Source of the DNA: Proteobacteria bacterium ST_bin14
GTDB lineage: Bacteria > Pseudomonadota > Alphaproteobacteria > Sphingomonadales > Sphingomonadaceae
Assembly (NCBI GenBank): GCA_002083655.1
Contig: MSXR01000006.1
Coordinates: 177,483-241,482 of the forward strand
DNA length: 64,000 bases
Direction of reading: 5' to 3'
Position 1 is the stretch's first letter, and each line of letters opens with the position of its first letter. Both the position numbers and the translations under genes were made by a program. Shown here piece after piece: positions 23,851-33,051 of the stretch. The notes below the pieces were generated by a model. The model ran no database searches, was not told the DNA's origin, and saw only the letters and a program-made list of their open reading frames with translations.

Positions 23851-25104
23851 TCACGGATCGAGCGGGTCAGTCGCGTCCACATGAAATGCCACGGCGTTGG
23901 GCTGAAATTCGAAGCTGAACGGAAATTTCCCCGGCGTTATCCGACCGGGATTAACCCCCATTTCGGCGACGTTTCGTTGCCGTAACTGATCGCTGCCGAG
24001 ATAATTTGCCGTCATGGGATCGGTAACGATCACCGCAGGGCGGTCAGTCGGGAAGCCTGCGGCAAACAAGAGCCGAGCGCAATTGCGCTGATTGGTTGTC
24101 GTATGTCGTGCGTGTGGTTCGATCAGGATGCGATCAGCGGGCACAGCATATTGCGCAATCATCACCTTCTTCATCTCTACCGCTTCATTAAACGAGGTGC
24201 GATTTGGATGAACATTGCCGCCGCTGACGATGATGAAGGGAGCAACGCCCCGCGCATAGAGTTCCGCCGCCATTGCCATGCGAATATAGCCCAGCACCCC
24301 GGTACGCGATTGCGGATCATCCGGCCCATGCCCGAAAACAAGAATTGCTGAATAGCGGCGGCCACGCCACCCGAACCTGCGGATTTTCGCGACGGTGTCA
24401 CGATTTTCGCCGCTCAACAAAGGGCGAAAAGCAGATGCGTCCGTGCGTTCATTCATGCGGAGCACGTTGACGGCATAGCGGCTTGGTCCGTCGAAGATCA
24501 GGTCGTCTGGCCGGGCCATCGCAGAAATAGCCTTGTTGTGCGCGTCGAGCACGCCGGAGAATTCCGGTCGCGCGGTATCAAAGATGATTGCGTCGATTTG
24601 CGGATAACGCGGTGGCTCTCCCTTTGCGTAAACGGTGATCACGCGGTTCATGGCGGCTGCTGTGTCGCGCCACGCTGCTGACAGCATCGCGCCATCATCA
24701 AGTGCTGCATGAGCGGCAAAGCGTTGTGAGGCCCGCATGTGGCGACCCACCAGCGCCACCGTCATTCCCTTTGTATCGGCTATCCGGCGCAGGGCTGTTT
24801 CGACCGATGCAATCTCATTCGGGGTCCATAACCATGGATCGGCGAGGCACGATGGCCTTGGCAGACATGTTGATGCTGCGGCAATGCGCGCGTTGCGCTG
24901 CGCCGCCATTGCCTTCAACGCCGGGTCAAGGCGAAGGGCAATTGCCCAGCCCGGCGCAATGCGCAGCATTGCGAGCAAGGGAAAGTTGATCGTCTCCAAC
25001 GTCTCGCCAAATGGCGCGGTATACCCCGGCGGGTCCATCGCCATCGCTGCCGTGTTTGACCCCAGCGCCACCAGCGCCAGCGCGCCCGCGAACCCGCGTT
25101 TCAT
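23851..25104 (-). CDS. DUF218 (SanA/YdcF/ElyC-like) secreted or envelope protein
   Basis: 417 residues from ATG 25104. The start was chosen because MKRGFAGALALVALGSNTAA-type residues form a signal peptide and GAGGA lies upstream; ATG 25140 is an alternative without a ribosome-binding site. The DUF218 core is in the C-terminal half: ILVFGHGPDD, ELYARGVAPFIIVSGG, NEAVEMKKVM and the EPHARHTTTN segment. E. coli relatives (SanA, ElyC, YdcF) affect envelope integrity. The N-terminal ~200 residues are not typical of the short family members. It lies about 75 bases downstream of the TipN-like gene on the same strand. Confidence 0.75.
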   Translation of the reverse strand: MKRGFAGALALVALGSNTAAMAMDPPGYTAPFGETLETINFPLLAMLRIAPGWAIALRLDPALKAMAAQRNARIAAASTCLPRPSCLADPWLWTPNEIASVETALRRIADTKGMTVALVGRHMRASQRFAAHAALDDGAMLSAAWRDTAAAMNRVITVYAKGEPPRYPQIDAIIFDTARPEFSGVLDAHNKAISAMARPDDLIFDGPSRYAVNVLRMNERTDASAFRPLLSGENRDTVAKIRRFGWRGRRYSAILVFGHGPDDPQSRTGVLGYIRMAMAAELYARGVAPFIIVSGGNVHPNRTSFNEAVEMKKVMIAQYAVPADRILIEPHARHTTTNQRNCARLLFAAGFPTDRPAVIVTDPMTANYLGSDQLRQRNVAEMGVNPGRITPGKFPFSFEFQPNAVAFHVDATDPLDP

Positions 25105-25178
25105 CCGCGCTGATTTCCTCTGCGTTTTGGTGGGTGGCATCGTGTTTCGGAAGCACCCAGCCCCGCGCACCCGCCCAA

Positions 25179-27548
25179 TCAAGCCCGCAGGCGCTCAATT
25201 GCCTGTGCCAGCGCGACGTAAAGCTTGCCCATGTCCGATGACAGCAATGTCACCCCCATTGGTGCGCCATCGCGCTGGGCAAGAACGGTGCGGAGCATGG
25301 CTTCAAAGTCGTGGATGTAGCGGTTTACCTGCTCGCGGAAAGGCCCGTCATCATCATATAGTCGCGCCACATCGCGCGCTTCGCCCGTATCGAGCAGGCG
25401 GACGGCACGGCGGGTGAACACGCCGCGATCGCCCTTGAGATAAGCAGACCAGGCGCTGTCGGATACTTCGGTGGAAAAGCTTTTGGCGATGTCGATCGCG
25501 CCGGAATTGAGCGACTCGATTAATAGCGACGCGCGCCTTGCAAAGCTGTCGCTTTCGGCCTTTTCGCGTTCGGCGCGGGCATCCTCGATCCGGTTTTCCA
25601 CCAGCGATGTCGTTTCTGCAATCGTCAGCATCTGGCGTGTCAATCGTTCAGATGCGCGCCCGGCGGCGGTGACCGCATTGTCGGCGGCTTCGGCGATGGC
25701 GTTGACCTGGCGTTCCACCGCATTGCCCACCGCGCGTTGCATGGCCTGTGCGCTGGCGAGTTCAAGCGAACGGGCAGCCTCGGGGATTACCGTCGACAGT
25801 GTTTCGCGTGCGCGGTCTGCAGCGGTGCTGGCGGTATCACGAACGCGGATCAACGCTTCAATCAGGCGAGGGGCGGCCTGTTCGGCAAAGTCATGCGTGC
25901 GGCTGATTGCTTCATCCAGCGTGCCGCCAATCGCCCCGGCCTTGTCGCGACCGTCTTCAAGCGTCTGGAGCAACAGGCCCGATAGCTGATCCAGCGTGTG
26001 GCGCTGCGTTTGGATGACCTGGGCGATCGCTTCAATCGCGTCATGCGTGCTTTCTGCCGCCGTCACCAATGAAAGCAGTTCGGGCTTGGCACCGGCCACC
26101 ACATTGCGGCTGCTCGCGATACGCGCATCAAGGCGGGCGAGCGCCTCTGGCAAGGTCTCATCAATCTCGCGGGCGGCTGCGTCCATGGCGGTAAGCAGGT
26201 CTTCGGCCGTGCCGATTACCTTCATTGCCATATCGTCGCCGACTCGCAGCGTTTCGGTCATCGCTTCGGTTGATCCCCCGAGCGCGCTGATCGATGCGGC
26301 GAGCATCTGGGTGCGTTCAATTCCCTTACTGTGGAAGGCGGCGACCTTTTGTTCGACCTGGGTGAAACCGGCATCGGCGTTGCTGACCAGCGCCTCGCTG
26401 GCGATACGTTGTTCGTCCAGCCGCGCGGCGATCCGGTCGATCATCGTTTCGATCGCGCTGATGCGGCCTGAAAGCGCCTCAACCGCTTCTTTCCCCGCAT
26501 TATGCAGCGATGCCTGATTTACCTCGACCATTGCGAGCATTGCATCGCCCTGCGCGGCAATACCCTTGCGCGCCTCGTCAACGGCATCGGCGGTGCGCGA
26601 CAGCAGTCCGTCGACCGCGCCAGACATTTCAGCGGTAACGCTTTCCAGCCGGGCACCGGCGGTTTCGCTGGTGGTTTCCATGCGGGTGATGTGGGAGGCA
26701 AGTTTTTGTGCGGCCATTCCGGCCATTGCATTGGCTTCGCGGGCCCGTTCCTGCAGCGCCCCCATCTGGGCATCAAGCGCAGCGGTATGCTCGCTCGCTA
26801 CCAGTGCCGTTGCCTCCAGCGTTTTCGCCATGCCGGCGGTTTCGCCGTGCGCCTTGGGCAGCGACGCGAGCAACGTGGACAGATTATTTTGGGCGATGGT
26901 GATCGCGTCGGTCAGCTTGCGGGCCTGATCATCAGCCGTTGCGATCTCATGCCCCATGCCGTTGCTGATCGCGACCAGCCGTTCGCTGGCGCCGTCGCCC
27001 ATCTTCATCAAATCATTGGTCTGGCGGGCCAGCGCATCGCGATTAGCGTCAATCTGGCGGGATACGATGGCGATGGTGCGTTCCAGCGCTGCCGCTTCAG
27101 ACCGCATTTGCCGGGCGGTTGCGCCAAAGCGATGCGCTTCGGCAGTGCTTGATCGCATCGCCAGCAGCCACAAAATACCAACCAGGGCAGGGGGGACGCA
27201 CAAGCTCGCGACAAACTGGACCAGTTCGATGGGCGCCAGGCCCAATTCCAGCCGTGGCCAACTGAGCCACAGCATTGATGCCAGCCAGCCGACGATCGCC
27301 ACAATGGCCATCGCTGGCCCCAATATGCGCGCAAATACCCCCGTCGGCGGCGCTTCGGCATCAGGCGCATCCCGTTCCGCGTCGGGCGCCCCAGTGGGCG
27401 CCGCTGTGGGCGATGTCACCGGCTGGGCTGCTGACGGCGTGGGGGGAAGCAATGGTTCGGGCGATACATTGGTCACCACGATATCCCTATCTGACGCTGC
27501 ACCGGCAACGTTCAACCGCAAGTCGATGATCCGCGAACCCACATTCAT
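25179..27548 (-). CDS. Large membrane-anchored coiled-coil protein (TipN-like architecture)
   Basis: 789 residues. A Pro/Ala-rich acidic N-terminus (to ~70) is followed by two transmembrane helices (about 75-95 and 109-131), then some 550 residues of nearly continuous Ala/Glu/Arg-rich coiled coil, and a conserved-looking C-terminal domain from ~690 (STEVSDSAWSAYLKGDRGVF, then LYDDDGPFREQVNRYIHDFE). This layout matches that of the Caulobacter polarity factor TipN and sphingomonad relatives; direct homology cannot be shown by eye. It would place a scaffold at the inner membrane. Divergent from it, 83 bases away, starts an Hpt-like gene. Confidence 0.65.
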   Translation of the reverse strand: MNVGSRIIDLRLNVAGAASDRDIVVTNVSPEPLLPPTPSAAQPVTSPTAAPTGAPDAERDAPDAEAPPTGVFARILGPAMAIVAIVGWLASMLWLSWPRLELGLAPIELVQFVASLCVPPALVGILWLLAMRSSTAEAHRFGATARQMRSEAAALERTIAIVSRQIDANRDALARQTNDLMKMGDGASERLVAISNGMGHEIATADDQARKLTDAITIAQNNLSTLLASLPKAHGETAGMAKTLEATALVASEHTAALDAQMGALQERAREANAMAGMAAQKLASHITRMETTSETAGARLESVTAEMSGAVDGLLSRTADAVDEARKGIAAQGDAMLAMVEVNQASLHNAGKEAVEALSGRISAIETMIDRIAARLDEQRIASEALVSNADAGFTQVEQKVAAFHSKGIERTQMLAASISALGGSTEAMTETLRVGDDMAMKVIGTAEDLLTAMDAAAREIDETLPEALARLDARIASSRNVVAGAKPELLSLVTAAESTHDAIEAIAQVIQTQRHTLDQLSGLLLQTLEDGRDKAGAIGGTLDEAISRTHDFAEQAAPRLIEALIRVRDTASTAADRARETLSTVIPEAARSLELASAQAMQRAVGNAVERQVNAIAEAADNAVTAAGRASERLTRQMLTIAETTSLVENRIEDARAEREKAESDSFARRASLLIESLNSGAIDIAKSFSTEVSDSAWSAYLKGDRGVFTRRAVRLLDTGEARDVARLYDDDGPFREQVNRYIHDFEAMLRTVLAQRDGAPMGVTLLSSDMGKLYVALAQAIERLRA

Positions 27549-27631
27549 CCCCCTCGTTTACCATGATTTTGCGTCGCGCAAAGTAAATTGCATAAACCTT
27601 GCCTTAAGGGTTGAGGCCTATCTTTAAGGCT

Positions 27632-27925
27632 ATGGCTTATGATCCCGGTGCAATTGATGCGACCTTGGCGGCAGCGGTGGGTGACGAGCCTGCCTTGATT
27701 GCTGAACTGCGGGAGGCGTTTGTCGACAGCGCCTATCGTGCTGTGAAATCAATGGAATCATCGGTTGCGCCCAGCGATTGGCGCGCAGCAGCACTGCGCC
27801 TTAAAGGGCTGGCGGCGAGTTTCGGCGCGGTGCGCCTGCTCGCCATCGCGACCGAGGCGAGCGAAAGCCTGCCGCATGCCCCCCAGATGCTGCAACGCGT
27901 GCGCCGCGCCGTGGAACGCATTTAG
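27632..27925 (+). CDS. Hpt-domain-like protein lacking the phospho-accepting histidine
   Basis: 97 residues from ATG 27632; a longer frame from 27611 is possible. The helix normally reading A-H-x-L-K-G is AALRLKGLAASFGAVRL here: Leu55 (codon CTG) stands where the phosphorylated His should be, while the LKG and F-G-A pattern is kept. The only His lies in a loop near the C-terminus (LPHAP). So it has an Hpt fold signature but cannot take a phosphate in the usual way. It opens a + strand series with the next three genes. Confidence 0.65.
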   Translation: MAYDPGAIDATLAAAVGDEPALIAELREAFVDSAYRAVKSMESSVAPSDWRAAALRLKGLAASFGAVRLLAIATEASESLPHAPQMLQRVRRAVERI

Positions 27926-27965
27926 CCCCTTTGCCAAGCCGCGTCAGAGGCCGTAAGCGCCCCGG

Positions 27966-29147
27966 ATGCTTGCAGGGCTGATTTTCGCAACCGACGACGC
28001 CAATGACCGGCCCGATATGCTGGCGGCAACGCTGCCCTTTGGCGGCGCGACGCTGATTGAGTTCCAGGCGCGGTTGCTGATTGGGGCCGGGGCTGGGCAG
28101 CTTATCATCGTTGTTACCCGGTTAAGCCCCGAACTGGTTGGTGCAGTGGCGCGAATGAAGCGGCGCGGCATTGGCGTTGATGTCGTGCGATCCGCGCGAG
28201 AGGCGGAGGAAAAACTCCATCCACTCGCCCGTGTGCTGGTGGTCGCAGACGGGTTGGTGACAACTGAACCGGTGATCGCGCTGTTGAGCGGGGAGGGGAG
28301 TGATACGCTGCTGGTGACCACCGATGCCGATGCGCTGCCGGGGCTTGAGCGGGTGGGCGCCAATGCAATCTGGGCCGGTTTGGCGCGAGTAGAGGCGCAG
28401 CGGATTGCCGACGTCGCCGCTTTGCCGCGCGATTATGATTTTGAATCAACCTTGTTGCGAGTGACGGCGCAGGCCGGTGCTGATCATCTGTTGCTGCCCA
28501 GCGGTGAAACGCGTGACGGGCACGGCATAGAGCGCGATGCTGCCCGACTGCAATTGCGTAACGACAGCGTCGTCGCCGCCTTTGTTTCAAACCGCATTGC
28601 CTGGGTTGACCGCTATGTGATCGCGCCAATCGCACGCCGCGCGCTGCGGCCGTTGATTGCGCGCGCGACCCCGGCATTGGCGGTTGGCGGGGTGTCCGCC
28701 GCGGTGCTGACAGCCGGTCTGGGGCTGATCGGCTGGGGCTGGCCGTTTTTGGGGTTGCTGGCGGTGCTGCCGTCGATGCTTGGCCTGTCAATCGGCGCCG
28801 TGTTGGCGTGGATGCGGGATGATGCGTTTCAGGCCCGGCTGCTGCGGGGTGCAATAGCCGGAGGGGCGGCGGCAACCGCCATGCTGCTGGGGTTCGCCAA
28901 TAGCATGGCGGAAGGAACAGGGACCGGCCTGGCGCTGGCGGCGGCGCTGTGTGTGGCCGCCGGATTGGCCGAACGCGGTGCCAATGACCGCATTCGCCGC
29001 CGATGGTGGGGCAGCCCGGCGGCCTATCCATTGGTGTTGCTGCCCTTTTATCTTTGGGGTTATCCCCAAACCGGGCTGGCGATGGCTGCAGGCTACGCCG
29101 CATTGTCACTTGCTGCGGTTATTGAGGCTTTGCGCGAAAAGCCTTAG
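27966..29147 (+). CDS. Membrane protein with an N-terminal nucleotidyltransferase-like domain
   Basis: 393 residues. The first ~215 resemble a GT-A/nucleotidyltransferase fold (LPFGGATLIEFQARLLIGAG, then IIVVTRL and VLVVADGLVT), but the usual G-G-x-G-T-R-x-x-P start is absent, so catalysis is doubtful. From ~215 there are about six hydrophobic helices in three or four clusters (ALAVGGVSAAVLTAGLGLIG, then AAYPLVLLPFYLWGY). It may be related to inositol-phosphate-type cytidylyltransferase fusions, but no alcohol phosphotransferase motif D-G-x2-A-R is visible. It follows the Hpt-like gene by about 40 bases. Confidence 0.55.
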   Translation: MLAGLIFATDDANDRPDMLAATLPFGGATLIEFQARLLIGAGAGQLIIVVTRLSPELVGAVARMKRRGIGVDVVRSAREAEEKLHPLARVLVVADGLVTTEPVIALLSGEGSDTLLVTTDADALPGLERVGANAIWAGLARVEAQRIADVAALPRDYDFESTLLRVTAQAGADHLLLPSGETRDGHGIERDAARLQLRNDSVVAAFVSNRIAWVDRYVIAPIARRALRPLIARATPALAVGGVSAAVLTAGLGLIGWGWPFLGLLAVLPSMLGLSIGAVLAWMRDDAFQARLLRGAIAGGAAATAMLLGFANSMAEGTGTGLALAAALCVAAGLAERGANDRIRRRWWGSPAAYPLVLLPFYLWGYPQTGLAMAAGYAALSLAAVIEALREKP

Positions 29148-29164
29148 CCTGAATTTAACGCTAC

Positions 29165-30283
29165 ATGCTTACGTCGGGAACCATGTCGATCGACCCTTCC
29201 GACACAAACGATGGCACTGATCATGGTGCCAGCCAGCTGCTCGCGCGCGGAGCGGCTGATGACGTGTGCGCCGATCGCCGGATCGTGGCGGCGATTGACG
29301 ACTTTTTCGTCGATGATCAGGCCCGTCTGGATGACCGTGTCCGCGCGGCGTTGGGCGAGGCACTAACCGGGCTAACCGGCGTGATCGAAGCAGAATTACG
29401 CCAATATGCTGGGCGCTTGCTGGTGGGACGGGATGATCCTGAACTTGCCAACCGGGTGATCAGCGATCCGCCCTGCGTTCACCGCGCGCTCAGCCGCGCC
29501 GGGTTGCTGCGCGACGGCGAGTTGATGCGCGAGTTGCTCGCGCGGGTGCGGCAGGAGATATTGGGCGAGGCGCTGGCCCCGGTTGCGCCGGACGATCCTG
29601 ATACGCCCAGTTTTGTCGCCCGGCTGGTCGGCGATCCTGATGGCGTCACCGCCACCGCCGCCACTGCGCTGCTCGCCGCCGACGCGCGTCGCCGCGCTGG
29701 GATAGAGCCGGGCGCTGTGCCACGCAGTGATTTGCCCGCTGAATTGCATCACCGGCTCGTCTGGTGGGCGACTGCGGCCATTCGGCTGGCGATGCCGCCA
29801 TCCCCGGCGCTTGACCGGGCGCTGACCGAGGCCGCCTTGCGCAGCCTGGCCGCGCATGACGAAGGTGACCGGCTGGAGGCTGCGGCGATGCGGCTGGCAT
29901 CAGCGCTGGGCGCGCAGCCGCATGAATTGCCCGGATTTCTGATCGAATCGCTGGGCGACCGGCGGGTTGCACTGTTTGTCGCATTGCTCGCGCAGGCGAT
30001 GGGATTCAGCTATGGTCTCGCGCGTGACATCGTTCTTGATCCCGTTGCTGATCGGCTGTGGCTGGTGCTTCGCGCCCTGGGGCTAGATCGCGCCGCCGTC
30101 GCCGCAATCGGGCTGGCGCTTTGCGAGGCAGATCCGCGCCGCGATGTGGAAGGCTTTGCCGATCAACTCGATTCGATTTTGGCAGTTTCCCCTGATGCTG
30201 CCCGCACGGCGCTGGCGTCGCTTAGCCTCCACCCCGATTTTCGCGAGGCCATCTTGTTGCTCGCAAAGGGCCAGCCGCGATGA
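29165..30283 (+). CDS. DUF2336 domain protein
   Basis: 372 residues, all helical, rich in Ala, Leu and Arg, with the repeated pattern of the DUF2336 family (ADDRRIVAAIDDFFVDD-like start, and repeats such as ELMRELLARVRQEIL and GDPDGVTATAATALLAADAR). DUF2336 proteins are restricted mainly to alphaproteobacteria and lie beside signalling genes; no biochemical role is settled. ATG 29183 is an alternative start with slightly better spacing from GGGAA. Its end overlaps the kinase-like gene by 4 bases, which suggests that the two proteins work together. Confidence 0.72.
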   Translation: MLTSGTMSIDPSDTNDGTDHGASQLLARGAADDVCADRRIVAAIDDFFVDDQARLDDRVRAALGEALTGLTGVIEAELRQYAGRLLVGRDDPELANRVISDPPCVHRALSRAGLLRDGELMRELLARVRQEILGEALAPVAPDDPDTPSFVARLVGDPDGVTATAATALLAADARRRAGIEPGAVPRSDLPAELHHRLVWWATAAIRLAMPPSPALDRALTEAALRSLAAHDEGDRLEAAAMRLASALGAQPHELPGFLIESLGDRRVALFVALLAQAMGFSYGLARDIVLDPVADRLWLVLRALGLDRAAVAAIGLALCEADPRRDVEGFADQLDSILAVSPDAARTALASLSLHPDFREAILLLAKGQPR

Positions 30284-31668
30284 ATGCGATCGATTCCCGG
30301 TTGCCGCCCGTGCGTGGCCTGGTCGATGCTGCCGGCCGGTTGGTTGACGCGGATTCGCGGCTGCATGATTTGAATGCGCGCGCTGGCGGGGCGATTGGCG
30401 CGCCGCTCGCCGTGCCGCAACTGGCAGCGCTGGTCAGGCTGGTGCAGCGGCTGCGCATATTGGTGTCGCGCGCGGTGGTCGCTGCTGATGGCGATGACGA
30501 TATTGATATGTGGGTGCGCGCTGATCCTGATCCGGACAGTGGCGGAGTGCGCCTGTCGATTACAGGGTGGAAAGCGCGCCAGCCCTGGCAACCCGTGACC
30601 GATGCCAATGCGCGTGAGCGCGATTTCGTCCGCAGCGCCGCCAACTGGTTGTGGGAAACCGATTCCGCGCTGCGGCTTACCTATGTTTCTGCCAATGCCG
30701 GCGCGCGGCACGGTTTTGACGCCGGGCCGCTGCTCGGCCAACCGCTGACGCGTTTGTTCATCCTGGCAGAGGACGCCAGCGGTATGTTCCCCATCCTTGG
30801 GGCATTGGCGATGCGGCAGCGATTTGACGATCAGCCCGCACAAATTCGCGCCACTGGTCGCCCGGTGTTGCTATCGGCCGCCGCCCGGTCTGATTCGGCG
30901 GGCGTTTTTGCGGGCTTTGCCGGGGCCACGCAGATGGTTGAAACACCGCGCCCGCCAGCGCCCATTGTGCCGCAAACCACCGAACAGGGCTTGCCTGCTG
31001 CCTTCAGCACCCGGTTGGACAAGGCATTACGCGCGCCGCTGGGGCGGATCATCGCCAATGCCGACAGCATCAATGCCCAGTCGGAAGGACCGTTGCGGCA
31101 GGATTATGCTGATTATGCCGCCGATATTGCCACAGCAGGGCGGCATTTGCTGGGATTGGTCGACGATTTGGTCGATTTGCAAGCCATTGAGCGCCCCGAT
31201 TTTGTCGTGGCGCACGAACCAATCGATCTGGCAGACATTGCGCGTCGCGCCGCCGGGTTGCTGGGGGTGCGAGCTGCCGCAGGTAATGTTCGGATTGATC
31301 GGCCAAGCACACAGGAATTTCTGCCGGCAACGGGCGAGTTCCGGCGCGTTTTGCAGGTGCTCGTCAACTTGATCGGCAATGCCGTGCGCTATTCGCCGCC
31401 TGACGGCATGGTGTGGATCCGCGCCGAGCGCGACGGCAACATGGCCGCCGTTGTGGTCGCCGATCAGGGCAAGGGGATTGCCGTGGCCGATCAGGCCCGC
31501 ATCTTTGAGAAGTTTGAACGCATCGATGTGTCTGAACCCGGCGGTAGCGGGCTGGGGCTGTACATCGCCCGGCGGCTGGCGCGCGCGATGGGCGGCGACG
31601 TGACGGTCGATAGTGCCCCCGGCCAGGGCGCGCGATTTGTGTTCACGCTGCCCTATCGCGGCGACTGA
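30280..31668 (+). CDS. PAS-containing histidine-kinase-like protein with Lys in place of the phospho-His
   Basis: 462 residues with no transmembrane helix. A PAS-like domain lies at about 110-215 (AANWLWETDSALRLTYVSANA). The dimerisation helix reads RLDKALRAPLGRIIANAD: where the H-box has S-H-E-L-R-T-P-L this has D-K248-A-L-R-A-P-L. The ATP-binding domain is intact: N box LVNLIGNAVRYSPP, G1 VADQGKGI, G2 GGSGLGLYIARRLARAMGG. It probably binds ATP but cannot autophosphorylate on His, recalling in principle DivL, which has Tyr at that site. It is coupled to DUF2336 by ATGA and lies near an Hpt-like protein that also lacks its His. Confidence 0.78.
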   Translation: MNAIDSRLPPVRGLVDAAGRLVDADSRLHDLNARAGGAIGAPLAVPQLAALVRLVQRLRILVSRAVVAADGDDDIDMWVRADPDPDSGGVRLSITGWKARQPWQPVTDANARERDFVRSAANWLWETDSALRLTYVSANAGARHGFDAGPLLGQPLTRLFILAEDASGMFPILGALAMRQRFDDQPAQIRATGRPVLLSAAARSDSAGVFAGFAGATQMVETPRPPAPIVPQTTEQGLPAAFSTRLDKALRAPLGRIIANADSINAQSEGPLRQDYADYAADIATAGRHLLGLVDDLVDLQAIERPDFVVAHEPIDLADIARRAAGLLGVRAAAGNVRIDRPSTQEFLPATGEFRRVLQVLVNLIGNAVRYSPPDGMVWIRAERDGNMAAVVVADQGKGIAVADQARIFEKFERIDVSEPGGSGLGLYIARRLARAMGGDVTVDSAPGQGARFVFTLPYRGD

Positions 31669-31715
31669 TCAGCTCGGGGAGCGCCCAAGCCGATCAGGTC
31701 GCGGCAATTGGGTGA

Positions 31716-32999
31716 TCAGCGCGCGCTGAGCGCTGGATAATCGCGAACGGTGGGGCCGGTATAGAGCTGGCGCGGACGACCGATCTTCTGTTCGGGGTCT
31801 GCGATCATCTCATTCCACTGCGCCACCCAGCCCACGGTGCGGGCAAGCGCAAACAATGCGGTAAACATCGTGGTTGGGAAGCCAATCGCCGACAGGATAA
31901 CGCCCGAATAGAAATCGACGTTCGGGAACAGCTTCTTTTCGATGAAATAAGGGTCGTTCAGCGCCATTTCTTCAAGCTGCAAGGCCACGTCAAAAATCGG
32001 ATCGGTTACGCCCAGGGCGCCCAGCACTTCGCGCACCGTTTGCTGCATCACCGTCGCGCGCGGATCGTAATTCTTGTACACGCGGTGGCCAAAACCCATC
32101 AGGCGGAACGGATCATTCTTGTCCTTCGCGCGCTCAATATAATGGGGAATCCGGTCTGGCGTGCCGATTTCGCGGAGCATGTTCAGCGCGGCTTCGTTCG
32201 CCCCGCCATGCGCCGGGCCCCACAGACACGCGATGCCCGCGGCAATGCACGCGAACGGATTTGCGCCCGATGATCCGGCCAGACGAACGGTGGAGGTTGA
32301 CGCGTTCTGCTCGTGATCGGCATGCAGGATGAAAATCCGGTCCAGCGCCTTTTCAACGATCGGGTTGACGACATATTCCTCAGCCGGAACGCCAAAGGTC
32401 ATCCGCAGGAAGTTGCCGGTGTAGCTGAGCGAGTTCTTGGGGTAGACGAACGGCTGACCGACCGAATATTTATACGCCGCGGCCGCAATCGTCGGCATCT
32501 TGGCGATCAGCCGGTGGCTGGCGACCATGCGCTGGTACGGATCGGTGATATCGGTGGAATCGTGATAGAAAGCGCTGAGCGCGCCCACCACGCCGCACAT
32601 GATTGCCATCGGATGCGCATCGCGGCGGAAACCCCGGTAAAAGGTCATCAGCTGTTCGTGCAGCATCGTGTGGCGCGAAATCGTATAGGTAAACTTATCC
32701 AGCTCATCACTGCTCGGCAGTTCACCGTTCAGCAGCAGGTAGGATACTTCCATGAAGCTGGATTGTTCAGCAAGCTGACCGATGGGGTATCCGCGGTGCA
32801 GCAGCACCCCTTCATCACCATCGATATAGGTAAGCCCGGATTCGCAGCTCGCGGTGGAGGTGAAACCGGGGTCGAAAGTAAACTTGCCGGTTTGCGCATA
32901 CAGCTTTCGAATATCGATGACTTGTGGACCAACGCTGCCTGACACCACTTTGAATTCGTGATCAGCCCCAGCAACGGTGAGTTTTGCGTTATCAGTCAT
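31716..32999 (-). CDS. gltA: Citrate synthase (type II)
   Basis: Condenses acetyl-CoA with oxaloacetate as the entry to the TCA cycle. 427 residues, the size of the hexameric NADH-sensitive bacterial type. The catalytic set is visible: H in LHADHEQNAS, H in GPAHGGANE, and D in the IFDVALQLEE region, with MGFGHRVYKNYDPRA for the substrate. The gene is downstream of gltX on the same strand with about 50 bases between, a usual pair in sphingomonads. Confidence 0.96.
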   Translation of the reverse strand: MTDNAKLTVAGADHEFKVVSGSVGPQVIDIRKLYAQTGKFTFDPGFTSTASCESGLTYIDGDEGVLLHRGYPIGQLAEQSSFMEVSYLLLNGELPSSDELDKFTYTISRHTMLHEQLMTFYRGFRRDAHPMAIMCGVVGALSAFYHDSTDITDPYQRMVASHRLIAKMPTIAAAAYKYSVGQPFVYPKNSLSYTGNFLRMTFGVPAEEYVVNPIVEKALDRIFILHADHEQNASTSTVRLAGSSGANPFACIAAGIACLWGPAHGGANEAALNMLREIGTPDRIPHYIERAKDKNDPFRLMGFGHRVYKNYDPRATVMQQTVREVLGALGVTDPIFDVALQLEEMALNDPYFIEKKLFPNVDFYSGVILSAIGFPTTMFTALFALARTVGWVAQWNEMIADPEQKIGRPRQLYTGPTVRDYPALSAR

Positions 33000-33051
33000 A
33001 GGTCCCTCTTCTTGCCTGAATTCATACGCCCCGAACGGTTACACATCACAA

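Noticed and set aside
28114..29109. Long - strand frame opposite the nucleotidyltransferase-like gene
   Set aside because: Pro/Arg/Ala-rich shadow typical of high-G+C DNA; the + strand gene has a real domain pattern and fits its neighbours.
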